From positions 124,001-188,000 of the forward strand of contig NZ_FNUJ01000004.1 of assembly GCF_900107925.1 (NCBI RefSeq): a stretch of DNA of 64,000 bases, written 5' to 3'. The notes under the pieces are model-generated. The model saw nothing but the letters and a program-made list of their open reading frames with translations. It had not been told where the DNA came from and did not search any database. This DNA is from Amycolatopsis pretoriensis. GTDB taxonomy: Bacteria; Actinomycetota; Actinomycetes; Mycobacteriales; Pseudonocardiaceae. Position numbers and translations under genes: made by a program. Below, piece after piece: positions 39,912-48,863 of this stretch (positions within the stretch are counted from its first letter, which is position 1; the number at the start of each line of letters is the position of its first letter).

Positions 39912-40715
39912 ATGGCACTGAGCCGACGCCAGCGACGATCGGCGTTCCGGGGTGCGCAGTACGTCCTGTTGCTCGTGATCGTCGTCGTGCTCGCCTTCCT
40001 GGCCAACTGGGGCCAGATCGGCCGGGCGTTCTTCGACCTCGACGTCGCGGCGAAGCAGTTCCCCGACGTCATCACGGTGGCGCTGAAGAACACCATCATC
40101 TTCACCGCGCTCGGCTTCGCGCTGGGCCTGGGCCTGGGCCTGGTGCTCGCCCTGATGCGGCTGTCCTCGGTGGGGCCGTACCGGTGGTTCGCGCGCGCCT
40201 ACATCGAGTTCTTCCGCGGCCTGCCCGCGCTGCTGATCTTCCTGGCGGTCGGCGTCGGCGTCCCGATCGCGTTCCCGGACACCCACCTGCCGCGCAACAT
40301 CTCCATCATGATCGCGCTCGGCATCGTGTCCTCGGCCTACATGGCCGAGACGATCCGGGCCGGCATCCAGGCCGTCCCGCGCGGGCAGGTCGAGGCCGCC
40401 CGCTCGCTCGGCATGTCGCCGGCGCGGTCGATGATCACGATCGTCATCCCGCAGGCGTTCCGGATCGTGCTGCCGCCGCTGGCCAACGAGCTGATCATGC
40501 TGACCAAGGACTCGTCGCTGGCGTTCCTGCTCGGGACGACGCCGGCGCAGCAGGAGCTCGCGCAGTTCAGCCGCCAGGCGCTGCTGGAGGCGAAGGGCCT
40601 GACCCCGATCGTCGTCGCGGGTGTCTGCTACCTGGTCATCACCATCCCGCTGTCGATCCTGCAGCAGCGGCTGGAGAAGAAATACGGGGCCGGAGTGGCC
40701 GGGGGTACCAAGTGA
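39912..40715 (+). CDS. Polar amino-acid ABC transporter, permease
   Basis: The 267-residue inner-membrane protein has about five to six helices. The HisM/GlnP-type region TVALKNTIIFTALGFALGLG is followed by the coupling loop EAARSLGMSPARSMITIVIPQAFR (EAA motif), which docks on the ATPase. Only one permease gene is present, so it likely forms a homodimer. The start at ATG 39912 is preceded by GAGGAG. Its stop overlaps the ATPase start as GTGA. Confidence 0.9.
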   Translation: MALSRRQRRSAFRGAQYVLLLVIVVVLAFLANWGQIGRAFFDLDVAAKQFPDVITVALKNTIIFTALGFALGLGLGLVLALMRLSSVGPYRWFARAYIEFFRGLPALLIFLAVGVGVPIAFPDTHLPRNISIMIALGIVSSAYMAETIRAGIQAVPRGQVEAARSLGMSPARSMITIVIPQAFRIVLPPLANELIMLTKDSSLAFLLGTTPAQQELAQFSRQALLEAKGLTPIVVAGVCYLVITIPLSILQQRLEKKYGAGVAGGTK

Positions 40716-41470
40716 GCGACGTGATCGTCGAAGTTTCCGGCCTGCACAAGGCGTTCGGCCCGCTCGAGGTGCTCAAGGGCATCGACCTGCAGGTCGAACG
40801 CGGCCAGGTCGTCTGCATCATCGGGCCGTCCGGGTCGGGCAAGTCCACCTTGCTGCGTTGCGTGAACCTCCTGGAGGAGCCGCAAAAGGGCAAGATCGTC
40901 GTGAACGGCAACGAGATCACCGACGAGGACGTCGACATCGACGGCGCCCGGCGCAAGATCGGCATGGTCTTCCAGGGCTTCAACCTCTTCGCGCACCTGA
41001 CGGTCCTGGACAACCTGACCGTCGCGCAGCGCAAGGTGCTCAAGCGCGGCAAGGAAGAGGCCCAGCGGATCGCCCGGGAGAACCTCGAGAAGGTCGGCCT
41101 CAGCGAGAAGGAGACGTCGCTGCCCGGGCAGCTGTCCGGCGGTCAGCAGCAGCGCGTCGCGATCGCGCGGGCGCTGTCGATGAACCCGGACGTCATGCTG
41201 TTCGACGAGCCGACGTCCGCGCTGGACCCGGAGCTGGTCGGCGACGTGCTCGCCGTCATGCGGCAGCTGGCCGAAGAGGGCATGACGATGCTGGTCGTGA
41301 CGCACGAGATGCAGTTCGCCCGCGAGGTGGCCGACAGCGTGCTGTTCATGGACGGCGGCGTCGTGGTCGAGCAGGGCCCGCCGAGCCAGGTGATCGGCGA
41401 CCCGCAGCACGACCGGACGAAGTCGTTCCTCAACCGGGTCCTCAACCCGACGCACAGCATCGACGACTGA
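40712..41470 (+). CDS. Polar amino-acid ABC transporter, ATPase
   Basis: This 252-residue cytoplasmic ATPase has Walker A GPSGSGKST from residue 38, the Q-loop in GMVFQGFNLF, signature LSGGQQQR, Walker B VMLFDEPTSALD and switch VTHEM. It powers uptake through the preceding permease. The start is GTG 40712, inside the permease stop. A longer frame upstream is a shadow of the permease gene. Confidence 0.93.
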   Translation: MSDVIVEVSGLHKAFGPLEVLKGIDLQVERGQVVCIIGPSGSGKSTLLRCVNLLEEPQKGKIVVNGNEITDEDVDIDGARRKIGMVFQGFNLFAHLTVLDNLTVAQRKVLKRGKEEAQRIARENLEKVGLSEKETSLPGQLSGGQQQRVAIARALSMNPDVMLFDEPTSALDPELVGDVLAVMRQLAEEGMTMLVVTHEMQFAREVADSVLFMDGGVVVEQGPPSQVIGDPQHDRTKSFLNRVLNPTHSIDD

Positions 41471-41531
41471 AACGCCTGCGAATTCCGTTCGCGTTCGCTA
41501 CTTTGAAAGTGGGTGAGGGAGGGGGCAGTCC

Positions 41532-43844
41532 GTGACGACCGAAAACGCGCTGCCACCCCTCGACCCCTTCGCGGGCATTCCCGACCGCCGCTACGAAGTC
41601 AAGGCGTCCGACCTGCTGAAACCCGGCAACGGCGGGCTGCTGCGCTGGCGCCGGACGGCCACCAACGCGCCGATCGTCTACGTCGAGGACGCCTACATCA
41701 CCGGCACGCTCGACCTGCGCGCCGCGGACCTGAAGTACCTCTTCCGGTTCGAGCGCTGCCGGTTCGAGCAGCCGCCGGACGTGCGGGAGGCCAACCTGCT
41801 CGGGCTGGTGTTCCGCAAGTGCTGGCTGCCCGGGCTCAAGGCCCGCAACATGCGCAGCCGCAACGACGTGCGGCTGATCCGCAGCGTCGTGCAGGTCGAC
41901 GGCGCCGACCGGGAGGTCGAGGAGACCACCGTCCAGCGCGGCGACGACCGCGAGCGCGGGATGCCGAACGCCGCGGTCAACCTGACCGACGCCGTGATCG
42001 AGGGGTCGCTGGTGCTGACCCGCACGGTGATCGCCCACCCGCACGGCAAGGCGATCCACGCCGACCGGCTGGTGCTCGCCGGCGCACTGCTGGCGTACCG
42101 GATGGTCGCGAACGGCGAAGTCCGGCTCCCGGGCCTGCGGACCGGCGGTAACGTCAACTTTTCGGGCGCCACGCTGAACAACCCGGACGGCTTCGCGCTC
42201 AACGGCAACGGCCTGCACATCGGCGGCAGTCTCCTGTGCGAAGTCGACAACTACGGGCCCGCCAGCCAGCGGAAACGCTTCTCCGCGACCGGGATCGTGT
42301 ACCTGCCGAGCGCCACGGTGGACAGCGACATCGTGCTGCGCGAGGCGAAGCTGACGGTGTCCCAGCAGGGCCCGATCGCCGTCGACGCGTGGAAGTCCAA
42401 CGACCCGTACCTCGACCCGCGGCCCGCGCTGGTCTTCGACCGGATGCGCGTCGACGGCAACGTCGAGCTGTCGGACGGGTTGCAGGCGCTCGGCACGCTC
42501 CGCATGGTCAACGCCCGGATCGGCGGCTCGCTGCGGCTGGCCGGCGCCGAGGTCAGCGTGGTGCGGGGCAAGTCCCAGCCGTACTACGACCGCGCGTTGC
42601 ACCTGGACGGCACCGAGATCGGCGGCGACATCGAGGCGACGAGCCTGCGAGTCCCCGCCGGTCAGCTGCGCCTGGCCGACGTCACGGTCGGCGGCAACTT
42701 CCTGGCCTGGAACTCGATGTTCCGCCACCCGGGCCGGGACGTGTTCTCGGCGCGGCGGTCGAAGATCGCGGGCAACTTCCAGCTCACGGACGCGACGATC
42801 CACGGCACGCTGCGCCTGCAAGGCGTCGAGGTCGGCGGTTCGATCAACCTGGCGGGCACCCGGCTGACCGAGCCGGGGCTGCGCGCGACCAGCAGTTTTT
42901 CGCTGGACGTCCGAACGGGCCGGATCGGCCGCGACCTGACACTGCGCGACAACAACGGCCGCCCGTTCGTCGCGGAGGGCGGCGTCAACCTCGACGGCGC
43001 ACAGGTCGCCCGCCGCGTGGACCTGCGGGGATCGGAGCTGAGGTCGCTGCCGCCGTTCAGCGTGGCCCTGGACGCGGGCGACGTCGCGGCGGACGAGTTC
43101 TCGCTGACGCCGAACCTGCCCCCGGCCGGCCGCGTGGTCCTGCGCCGCGCGCACTGCGGGACGTTGACGGACAACGACGAGTTCTGGGCGTCGTCCGGCG
43201 GGATCGAGCTGGAGGACTTCCGCTACGACGCCTTGGGCCGAGGCATCCCTCTGGCCGACGACAAGGCCCTGGATCGCCGCATCGAGCTTCTCCGCCGGGC
43301 GATGCGCGGCTACCGCCCGGGCCCGTACGACCAGCTGGCCCACATGCTCCGCGCGGCGGGCAACGAAGAGCACGCGTCGACGGTGGCGTTGCGCAAACAG
43401 CAGTTCAGGTACGAAGCCCTGGCGCGCGGTTTCAAGTTCTTCGGCCCGGGTGTCCGGCTGTGGAGCTGGCTGCAGCGGTCGATGGTGGGCTACGGCTACC
43501 GGCCGGTGCGGGCGCTGGGCTGGCTGTTCACGCTGCTGGTGCTGGGGAGCCTCTGGTTCGGGCTGGGCACGGACGACTGCACCACGTGGAAGTCGGACGA
43601 GACGCACCAGATCATCGCGAACGGGCCGAGGTGCGTGGTCAACCAGCAGGACACGGGCCTGCAGTGGAACCCGGTGATCTACACGGCGGACCTGCTGGTG
43701 CCGATCGTGGACTTCGGCAACAAGTCGCGCTGGTACATGCACGGAACGGACATCTGGGTGGCGGCGGGCTTCACGGCGTCCGGCTGGATTCTGGCGACGA
43801 CCGTGGCGGCCGGGGTGAGCCGGATGCTGCGCCGGGAGAATTGA
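41532..43844 (+). CDS. Large beta-helix-like protein with C-terminal membrane anchor
   Basis: In this 770-residue protein most of the length (about 40-620) is built of short strands with GxxxLxxAxIxGxLxL-type periodicity (for example GTLDLRAADL, GSLVLTRTVI, GGSLRLAGAEV, GTLRLQGVEVGGSI), suggesting a solenoid like pentapeptide or bactofilin folds. Near the C-terminus are two membrane helices (ALGWLFTLLVLGSLWFGL and AAGFTASGWILATTVAAGV). Databases often label such actinobacterial proteins membrane-associated oxidoreductase, but I see no cofactor motif to support that. The start is GTG 41532. It is transcribed alone and ends before the hairpin 43855-43880. Confidence 0.7.
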   Translation: MTTENALPPLDPFAGIPDRRYEVKASDLLKPGNGGLLRWRRTATNAPIVYVEDAYITGTLDLRAADLKYLFRFERCRFEQPPDVREANLLGLVFRKCWLPGLKARNMRSRNDVRLIRSVVQVDGADREVEETTVQRGDDRERGMPNAAVNLTDAVIEGSLVLTRTVIAHPHGKAIHADRLVLAGALLAYRMVANGEVRLPGLRTGGNVNFSGATLNNPDGFALNGNGLHIGGSLLCEVDNYGPASQRKRFSATGIVYLPSATVDSDIVLREAKLTVSQQGPIAVDAWKSNDPYLDPRPALVFDRMRVDGNVELSDGLQALGTLRMVNARIGGSLRLAGAEVSVVRGKSQPYYDRALHLDGTEIGGDIEATSLRVPAGQLRLADVTVGGNFLAWNSMFRHPGRDVFSARRSKIAGNFQLTDATIHGTLRLQGVEVGGSINLAGTRLTEPGLRATSSFSLDVRTGRIGRDLTLRDNNGRPFVAEGGVNLDGAQVARRVDLRGSELRSLPPFSVALDAGDVAADEFSLTPNLPPAGRVVLRRAHCGTLTDNDEFWASSGGIELEDFRYDALGRGIPLADDKALDRRIELLRRAMRGYRPGPYDQLAHMLRAAGNEEHASTVALRKQQFRYEALARGFKFFGPGVRLWSWLQRSMVGYGYRPVRALGWLFTLLVLGSLWFGLGTDDCTTWKSDETHQIIANGPRCVVNQQDTGLQWNPVIYTADLLVPIVDFGNKSRWYMHGTDIWVAAGFTASGWILATTVAAGVSRMLRREN

Positions 43845-43854
43845 GCTCTCTTCG

Positions 43855-43880
43855 GCTTTCTAGTGTCAAGGCTAGAAAGC
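43855..43880. terminator. Hairpin between convergent beta-helix and SMI1-like genes
   Basis: GCTTTCTAG (43855-43863) pairs with CTAGAAAGC (43872-43880) around eight bases, between the stops at 43844 and 43887. It probably serves both genes. Confidence 0.7.
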
Positions 43881-43886
43881 GCCAGA

Positions 43887-44462
43887 CTAGTCGATGAAGC
43901 GGGACCAGAACTCGATGTACCTCGGCCCATCGGGTGGCGCCGTGCTGATGCCGCCCGTCGCGAACTCGCGGTGCAGGTAATCCCGCAGGTCAGAGCCGTA
44001 AACGATGATGTCCGTCTGGTACACCGACAGCACCGGGTAGCCCGCCGAGCCCGGCAACCCCGGCAGGTACCGGTGCCCGCAGACCGGCACCAGTTGCGGC
44101 ACGCCGGCCAGGCGGCGGCGGGCTTCGCGGACCGCGTCCTCCGGGCCGACCGGGCGCGTGCCCCAGTCGGGGAGCCAGAAGCCGTTGTGCTCGACGTCGT
44201 ACAGGACGCCGTCGACCGGCCAAGCCAATCGTTTGCGCAGCTGCTCGGAGTTGCCGCAGCGCCAGTCCGGCCAGCGGTCGCCGATCGGGACGCCGGCGGA
44301 CAGGAACGTGCGGTGGTCCGCGGCGAAGCGGAAACCGAAGCGGCGCTCGACGTCGTCGAGCTCGGGTCCGGTCAGCCCGGGACGCACCGGTTCCCGGAGG
44401 TTCTCCTGCAGGTGCCGTGCCTCCTCGAAGGTGAGGGCGCCGGCCGGCTGGACGGGGGTCAT
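43887..44462 (-). CDS. SMI1/KNR4-like protein
   Basis: In this 191-residue protein LTGPELDDVERRFGFRFAADHRTFL near residue 30-54 is the typical SMI1/KNR4 entry, followed by WPDWR and LYDVEHNGFWLPDWG. Proteins of this fold often act as immunity partners of toxins. No toxin gene is adjacent, so this one may have another role. It is transcribed alone, and the palindrome 44523-44536 lies in its divergent promoter region. Confidence 0.8.
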   Translation of the reverse strand: MTPVQPAGALTFEEARHLQENLREPVRPGLTGPELDDVERRFGFRFAADHRTFLSAGVPIGDRWPDWRCGNSEQLRKRLAWPVDGVLYDVEHNGFWLPDWGTRPVGPEDAVREARRRLAGVPQLVPVCGHRYLPGLPGSAGYPVLSVYQTDIIVYGSDLRDYLHREFATGGISTAPPDGPRYIEFWSRFID

Positions 44463-44522
44463 GTGCCGAGCCTAAGCGGCGGCTCACCGCGCCGCGCGTC
44501 CTTTTCCGCCGTTTTCACGGGG

Positions 44523-44536
44523 CACCCCATGGGGTG
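44523..44536. promoter_or_regulatory. Perfect 14-base palindrome between SMI1-like and NHL-thioredoxin genes
   Basis: CACCCCATGGGGTG reads the same on both strands. Its position between divergent starts suggests a regulator site. The cognate protein is unknown. Confidence 0.45.
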
Positions 44537-44573
44537 AGTTTGTTCTCTCATCGGCTGGACTTCGGAACAGAGC

Positions 44574-44592
44574 GTGAACGCGTGTAGTTCAC
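44574..44592. promoter_or_regulatory. Inverted repeat just before the NHL-thioredoxin gene
   Basis: GTGAAC (44574-44579) and GTTCAC (44587-44592) flank seven bases and end eight bases before the GTG start at 44600. It could be an operator overlapping the promoter. Confidence 0.4.
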
Positions 44593-44599
44593 TCTTGCC

Positions 44600-46438
44600 G
44601 TGACTTCACCCCGACCGCAGGCCCGCGTGCGCGCCCCCGAGCTGCGCGGCGACCTCTGGCTGAACACCGGCGGCCGCCCGCTGACCCTCGCCGAGCTGCG
44701 CGGACGCATCGTCCTGCTGGACTTCTGGACCAGCGGCTGCATCAACTGCCTGCACGTCCTCGACGAGCTGCGACCGCTGGAGGCCGAGTTCGCGGACGTG
44801 CTCGTGACGATCGGCGTCCACTCGCCGAAGTTCCTGCACGAGGGCGAGCGCGCGTCGATCGAGGCCGCGGTCCGGCGCTACGACGTGCACCATCCCGTGG
44901 TCAACGACCCCAAGATGGAGCTGTGGTCGCAGTACGCGGTCCGCGCGTGGCCGACGCTGGCGGTCGTCGACCCCGAGGGGTACGTCGTGCACGTCGCCGC
45001 GGGCGAAGGACACGAAGAAGCACTTCGCCGCGTCATCGCGGAGCTCGTCACGAAGCACGAAGCGAAGGGGACGCTTCGCCGCGGCGGCAGCCCGTACGTG
45101 CCGGTCGAAGAGCAGGTCAGCGAGCTGCGGTTCCCGAGCAAGGCCGTCGCGACGGCCGAGGGACGCGTCCTCGTCGCCGACACCGGCCACCACGCGATCG
45201 TCGAGTTCGCGTCGGACGGCGAGACCGTCATCCGGCGCTTCGGCAGCGGGGAGCGCGGCGGCCAGGACGGGCCGTTCGACATCGCGACCTTCGCCGAGCC
45301 GTCGGGCATCGCGCTGCTGCCGTACGACGTCGCCGAGCGCGCCGGCTACCACGCCGTCGTCGCCGACACGGCCGGTCACCGGCTGCGCGGCCTCGACCTG
45401 ATCACCGGCGAGGTGCGGACGGTCGCCGGCACCGGCGCGCAGTGGCGCAGCGGGCCGGACTCGGGCAAGGGCGTCGAGGTCGACCTGACGAGCCCGTGGG
45501 ACGTGGCCTGGTACGGCCCGGCCGGCGGGATCGTCGTCGCGATGGCGGGCAACCACACCCTGAGCGTGTTCGACCCGGTCTCCGGCACCATCCGCCGCTT
45601 CGCGGGAACGACCGTCGAAGGGCTGCGAGACGGCGACGTCGGCGAAGCGTTCTTCGCGCAGACGTCGGGTCTCGCCGCGGACGGCGACAAGCTGTGGCTC
45701 GCCGACGCCGAGACGTCCGCGCTGCGCTGGATCGAGCCCGACGGCGAGTCGTTCACCGTGCACACGGCGATCGGCGTCGACCTGTTCTCGTTCGGCCACA
45801 CCGACGGCCCGGCCGACAAGGCGCTGCTGCAGCACCCGCTCGGCCTCGCGGTGCTGCCCGGCGACAAGATCGCGATCGCGGACACCTACAACGGCGCCGT
45901 ACGCCGCTTCGACGTCTTCACGCGCGAAGTGACGACGATCGCGACCGGGCTTTCGGAGCCGCAAGGGCTGCTGCTGCACGACGGCGAGCTGCTGGTCGTC
46001 GAGTCGGCGGGCAACCGCATCGGCCCGCTGGCCGCTGCCGAGCCGACGGTCGTATCGGGAGACGCGCACGCCGTCCGCCGTCCGCCGACCGTGCTCGCGC
46101 CGGGCGAAATCGACTTCTCGGTCGTCTTCGCCGCACCGCCGGGCGAGAAGCTGGACGACCGCTTCGGCCCGTCGACGCGGCTGGAGATCAGCGCGTCACC
46201 GCCGTCGTTGCTGGTCGAGGGCGGCGGTACCGGGACGGACCTGTCGCGCAAGATCCGGCTGGCCGACGGGGTGACCGAGGGCGTGCTGCAGGTCGTCGCG
46301 CAGGCCGCGAGCTGCGACGACGGTGGTGAGCACCCGGCGTGCCGGATCACGCGGCAGGACTGGGGCGTGCCGGTGCGCCTGGCGGCGGACGGGGCCGGCG
46401 AGCTGAGCCTGGTCATGGCGGGTGCGCCCGCCGAGTAG
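44600..46438 (+). CDS. Thioredoxin-like protein fused to NHL beta-propeller
   Basis: The 612-residue two-domain protein has a thioredoxin fold at 1-150 with the redox pair Cys47 and Cys50 in WTSGCINCLH. Residues about 165-470 are an NHL propeller (repeats such as VLVADTGHHAIVEF, VVADTAGHRLRGLD, KIAIADTYNGAVRRFD). The last 130 residues resemble a DsbD-like beta domain. Homologues occur in metazoa (NHLRC2) and bacteria; the partner and electron source are unknown. The start is GTG. No signal peptide is visible, so it is probably cytoplasmic. Confidence 0.88.
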   Translation: MTSPRPQARVRAPELRGDLWLNTGGRPLTLAELRGRIVLLDFWTSGCINCLHVLDELRPLEAEFADVLVTIGVHSPKFLHEGERASIEAAVRRYDVHHPVVNDPKMELWSQYAVRAWPTLAVVDPEGYVVHVAAGEGHEEALRRVIAELVTKHEAKGTLRRGGSPYVPVEEQVSELRFPSKAVATAEGRVLVADTGHHAIVEFASDGETVIRRFGSGERGGQDGPFDIATFAEPSGIALLPYDVAERAGYHAVVADTAGHRLRGLDLITGEVRTVAGTGAQWRSGPDSGKGVEVDLTSPWDVAWYGPAGGIVVAMAGNHTLSVFDPVSGTIRRFAGTTVEGLRDGDVGEAFFAQTSGLAADGDKLWLADAETSALRWIEPDGESFTVHTAIGVDLFSFGHTDGPADKALLQHPLGLAVLPGDKIAIADTYNGAVRRFDVFTREVTTIATGLSEPQGLLLHDGELLVVESAGNRIGPLAAAEPTVVSGDAHAVRRPPTVLAPGEIDFSVVFAAPPGEKLDDRFGPSTRLEISASPPSLLVEGGGTGTDLSRKIRLADGVTEGVLQVVAQAASCDDGGEHPACRITRQDWGVPVRLAADGAGELSLVMAGAPAE

Positions 46439-46439
46439 C

Positions 46440-46772
46440 ATGCGAACCGTGTCTGCCGGCCCGAAACTCGAGATCCAGATGCTGCACGACCGCGTACTCG
46501 TGCGGCTGTCGCCGGAAGAGGGCGAGCGCCGCAGCAGCGGCGGCATCGTGATCCCGGCAACGGCGCAGGTCGCGCGGCGGCTCGCGTGGGGTGATGTACT
46601 GGGCGTCGGCAACAGTGTGCGGAACGTCAAGACCGGCGACCGCGTGCTCTTCAACCCGGACGACCAGCTCGAGGTCGAGATCCAGGGCGAAGCGCACTTG
46701 GTGATGCGCGAACGCGACATCCACGCGGTGGCAATGGAGCGGACCGAGCACGGCACGGGGCTCTACCTGTAG
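46440..46772 (+). CDS. GroES-like co-chaperone (Cpn10), stand-alone
   Basis: This 110-residue protein of the Cpn10 fold has LHDRVLVRLSPEEGERRSSGGIVIP, with the mobile-loop segment, then VKTGDRVLFNPDDQLEVEIQG and HLVMRERDIHAV. It should cap a GroEL ring, but no groEL lies here. The sequence around the loop differs from standard GroES (QVARRLAWGDVLGVG). The ATG at 46440 overlaps nothing and lies one base after the NHL stop; a GTG at 46449 is an alternative start. Confidence 0.8.
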   Translation: MRTVSAGPKLEIQMLHDRVLVRLSPEEGERRSSGGIVIPATAQVARRLAWGDVLGVGNSVRNVKTGDRVLFNPDDQLEVEIQGEAHLVMRERDIHAVAMERTEHGTGLYL

Positions 46773-46798
46773 GCCGGCTCCCGCGGAGGGGCAGGAGC

Positions 46799-48859
46799 GT
46801 GGCAGACGACAACGAGCGCGAGCGCGCCGAGCCGGGGGGTTCCGCGGTGGCCGAGCCTGGGGCGGAGGAGCCGGCCGAAGTCGCGCCCGAGGTGGTGGAC
46901 GCCGGGGAGCCGGAGCCGCCCGGGACCGAGCCCGCCGAGTCCGCTGAATCGCTCGCCGCCGGAAGTGCGGCCGAGTCGCCTGCCGTGGCTTGGCCCGCGG
47001 AGCCGTCTACCGCCGAGCCCACTGCGCCGGCCACCGCTGTCCTGGCTCCGGCTGCCGATGAAGCCGCCGTCACCACCGATCTCTTCTCCGATGATCTCCT
47101 CGGCGAACTCCTCGAAACTCCCGCCCCGCCGCCCGCGCCCGAGACTCCGGCTCGCAAGCTTCGCAAGGGCGTTGCCCGGACCATGATGTCCATCGGGATC
47201 GCGCTCGGGCTCTTCGTCATCCTCTACGCCATCGACCTCCTCGTCAGCGCCGGCGATGTCCCCCGCGGGGTCACCGTGGCCGGCATCGATGTCGGGGGCC
47301 TCACCCATGCCGAAGCCGAAGCCAAGCTGCGGAAGGAACTCGAACCGCGGCTGACCAAGCCCGTCGTCATCCACGCCGGTGATGTCCAAGCCCAGCTCGT
47401 GCCCGCCCGGTCCGGGCTCGGACTCGACTGGCCGAACACCCTCGGGCTCGCCGGGCACCAGCCGCTCAGTCCGATCACGCGGATCATGTCCTTCTTCAGC
47501 AGCCGCGAGGTCGGCGTCGCCACGCGGACCGATCCGAACCAGATCAGCCAGGCCGTGCGGGCGCTCGCCGACGGCAAGCTGAACCACCCCGCCACCGAAG
47601 GCGCGGTCGGGTTCGTCGCGGTCGAGGGCAACGATGGCGGCGTCACCCCCTACCCGATCCTGCCGCGGCAAGGCCAGCAGCTGACCGACCTCGACGGTGC
47701 CGTGCACACCGTCACCGACCACTGGCTCGACCCCGGGGGCGTCAAGCTCGGCATGGCGATCCAGCCCGTGAAGGCGACCGCCGCCGGGGTGCAGGCCGCC
47801 TACCAGCAGATCGTCGTGCCCGCCGTCGCCAAGCCCGTCGTCGTGCACGGGCAGGGCAAGGACGTTCCGCTCAGGCCCGCCACCATCGCGTCGTCGTTCC
47901 AGTTCGCCGCCGTCGAGGGCGGGGCCGTCGAGGTCCGCATCGACCAGGGCAAGCTGCAGGCCGCGCTCAAGGACCCTCTCGCGAGCACCGAGACCGACGG
48001 CAAGGACGCCCAGATCGTCTTCACCGGCGACCAGCCCGCCGTCGAGCCGTCCGAGGATGCCCGGAAGGTCAACTGGGAGAAGACCTTCCTGCCGCTCATC
48101 GACGTCCTCAAGAAAACCGACGGCCGCGACCTCCCCGTCGTCTACAGCGCGTCGAGCCCCAGCGTGAACACCGAGGCCGCCGGTGCGCTCGGCATCAAGG
48201 AGGTCATCGGCGAGTTCACCACCGGCGGCCTGGCCGGCCCGGCCGCGACGAACAACCGGACGCTCGCCGCCCGCGTGTCCGGCACGATCGTCAAGCCCGG
48301 CGAGACCTTCAGCCTCGGCGCTCGTTCCGGCCCACGCACCGCCGACGCCGGCTACGTGCCCGCTCCGGCCGACGAAGACGGCACCGGCGCCGAAGTCGTC
48401 GGTGGTGGCGTCTCCCAGCTCGCGTCCACTTTGTACAACGCGGGCTACCTCGCCGGCCTGACCGACGGCGGTCACCTCGAGCACGACCACTACCTCGACC
48501 GCTACCCCGCCGGCCGCGACGCCAAGGCCGTCAACGCCGACGGCAGCGCGGTCGAGCTCAAGCTGACCAACGACTCGCCGACCGGGATCGCCGTCCAGGC
48601 CACCGTTTCCGGCGACTCCGTGACCGTCCGGATCTGGGGCACCCGCCACTACCGCGTCGAGAGCCAGACCAGCGCGCAAATCCCCGGGGACTCGCCACCC
48701 GTCCAGTTCGGCGGCACCGAACCGTGCCTGCCTTCGATCGGCACGCCCGGCTTCAGCGTCACCGACACGCGCGTGCTCTACGACCTCACGAACGGCGCCG
48801 AGGTCCGCCGGACGTCGCACACGGCGACCTACGGTCCGCGCCCGACCATCCTCTGTTGA
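46799..48859 (+). CDS. VanW-family membrane-anchored protein
   Basis: In this 686-residue protein residues 1-120 are a cytoplasmic, acidic, Pro/Ala/Glu-rich tail. One membrane helix lies at about 128-150 (SIGIALGLFVILYAIDLLV). Two peptidoglycan-binding-like domains follow (VTVAGIDVGGLTHAEAEAKL and a second repeat), and the VanW domain is near 485-600 (FSLGARSGPRTADAGYVPA, GGGVSQLASTLYNA). VanW occurs with vancomycin resistance genes and in many actinobacteria. Its role in the cell wall is not defined. The GTG start at 46799 follows GGAGCG-type purines. Confidence 0.88.
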   Translation: MADDNERERAEPGGSAVAEPGAEEPAEVAPEVVDAGEPEPPGTEPAESAESLAAGSAAESPAVAWPAEPSTAEPTAPATAVLAPAADEAAVTTDLFSDDLLGELLETPAPPPAPETPARKLRKGVARTMMSIGIALGLFVILYAIDLLVSAGDVPRGVTVAGIDVGGLTHAEAEAKLRKELEPRLTKPVVIHAGDVQAQLVPARSGLGLDWPNTLGLAGHQPLSPITRIMSFFSSREVGVATRTDPNQISQAVRALADGKLNHPATEGAVGFVAVEGNDGGVTPYPILPRQGQQLTDLDGAVHTVTDHWLDPGGVKLGMAIQPVKATAAGVQAAYQQIVVPAVAKPVVVHGQGKDVPLRPATIASSFQFAAVEGGAVEVRIDQGKLQAALKDPLASTETDGKDAQIVFTGDQPAVEPSEDARKVNWEKTFLPLIDVLKKTDGRDLPVVYSASSPSVNTEAAGALGIKEVIGEFTTGGLAGPAATNNRTLAARVSGTIVKPGETFSLGARSGPRTADAGYVPAPADEDGTGAEVVGGGVSQLASTLYNAGYLAGLTDGGHLEHDHYLDRYPAGRDAKAVNADGSAVELKLTNDSPTGIAVQATVSGDSVTVRIWGTRHYRVESQTSAQIPGDSPPVQFGGTEPCLPSIGTPGFSVTDTRVLYDLTNGAEVRRTSHTATYGPRPTILC

Positions 48860-48863
48860 GTTG

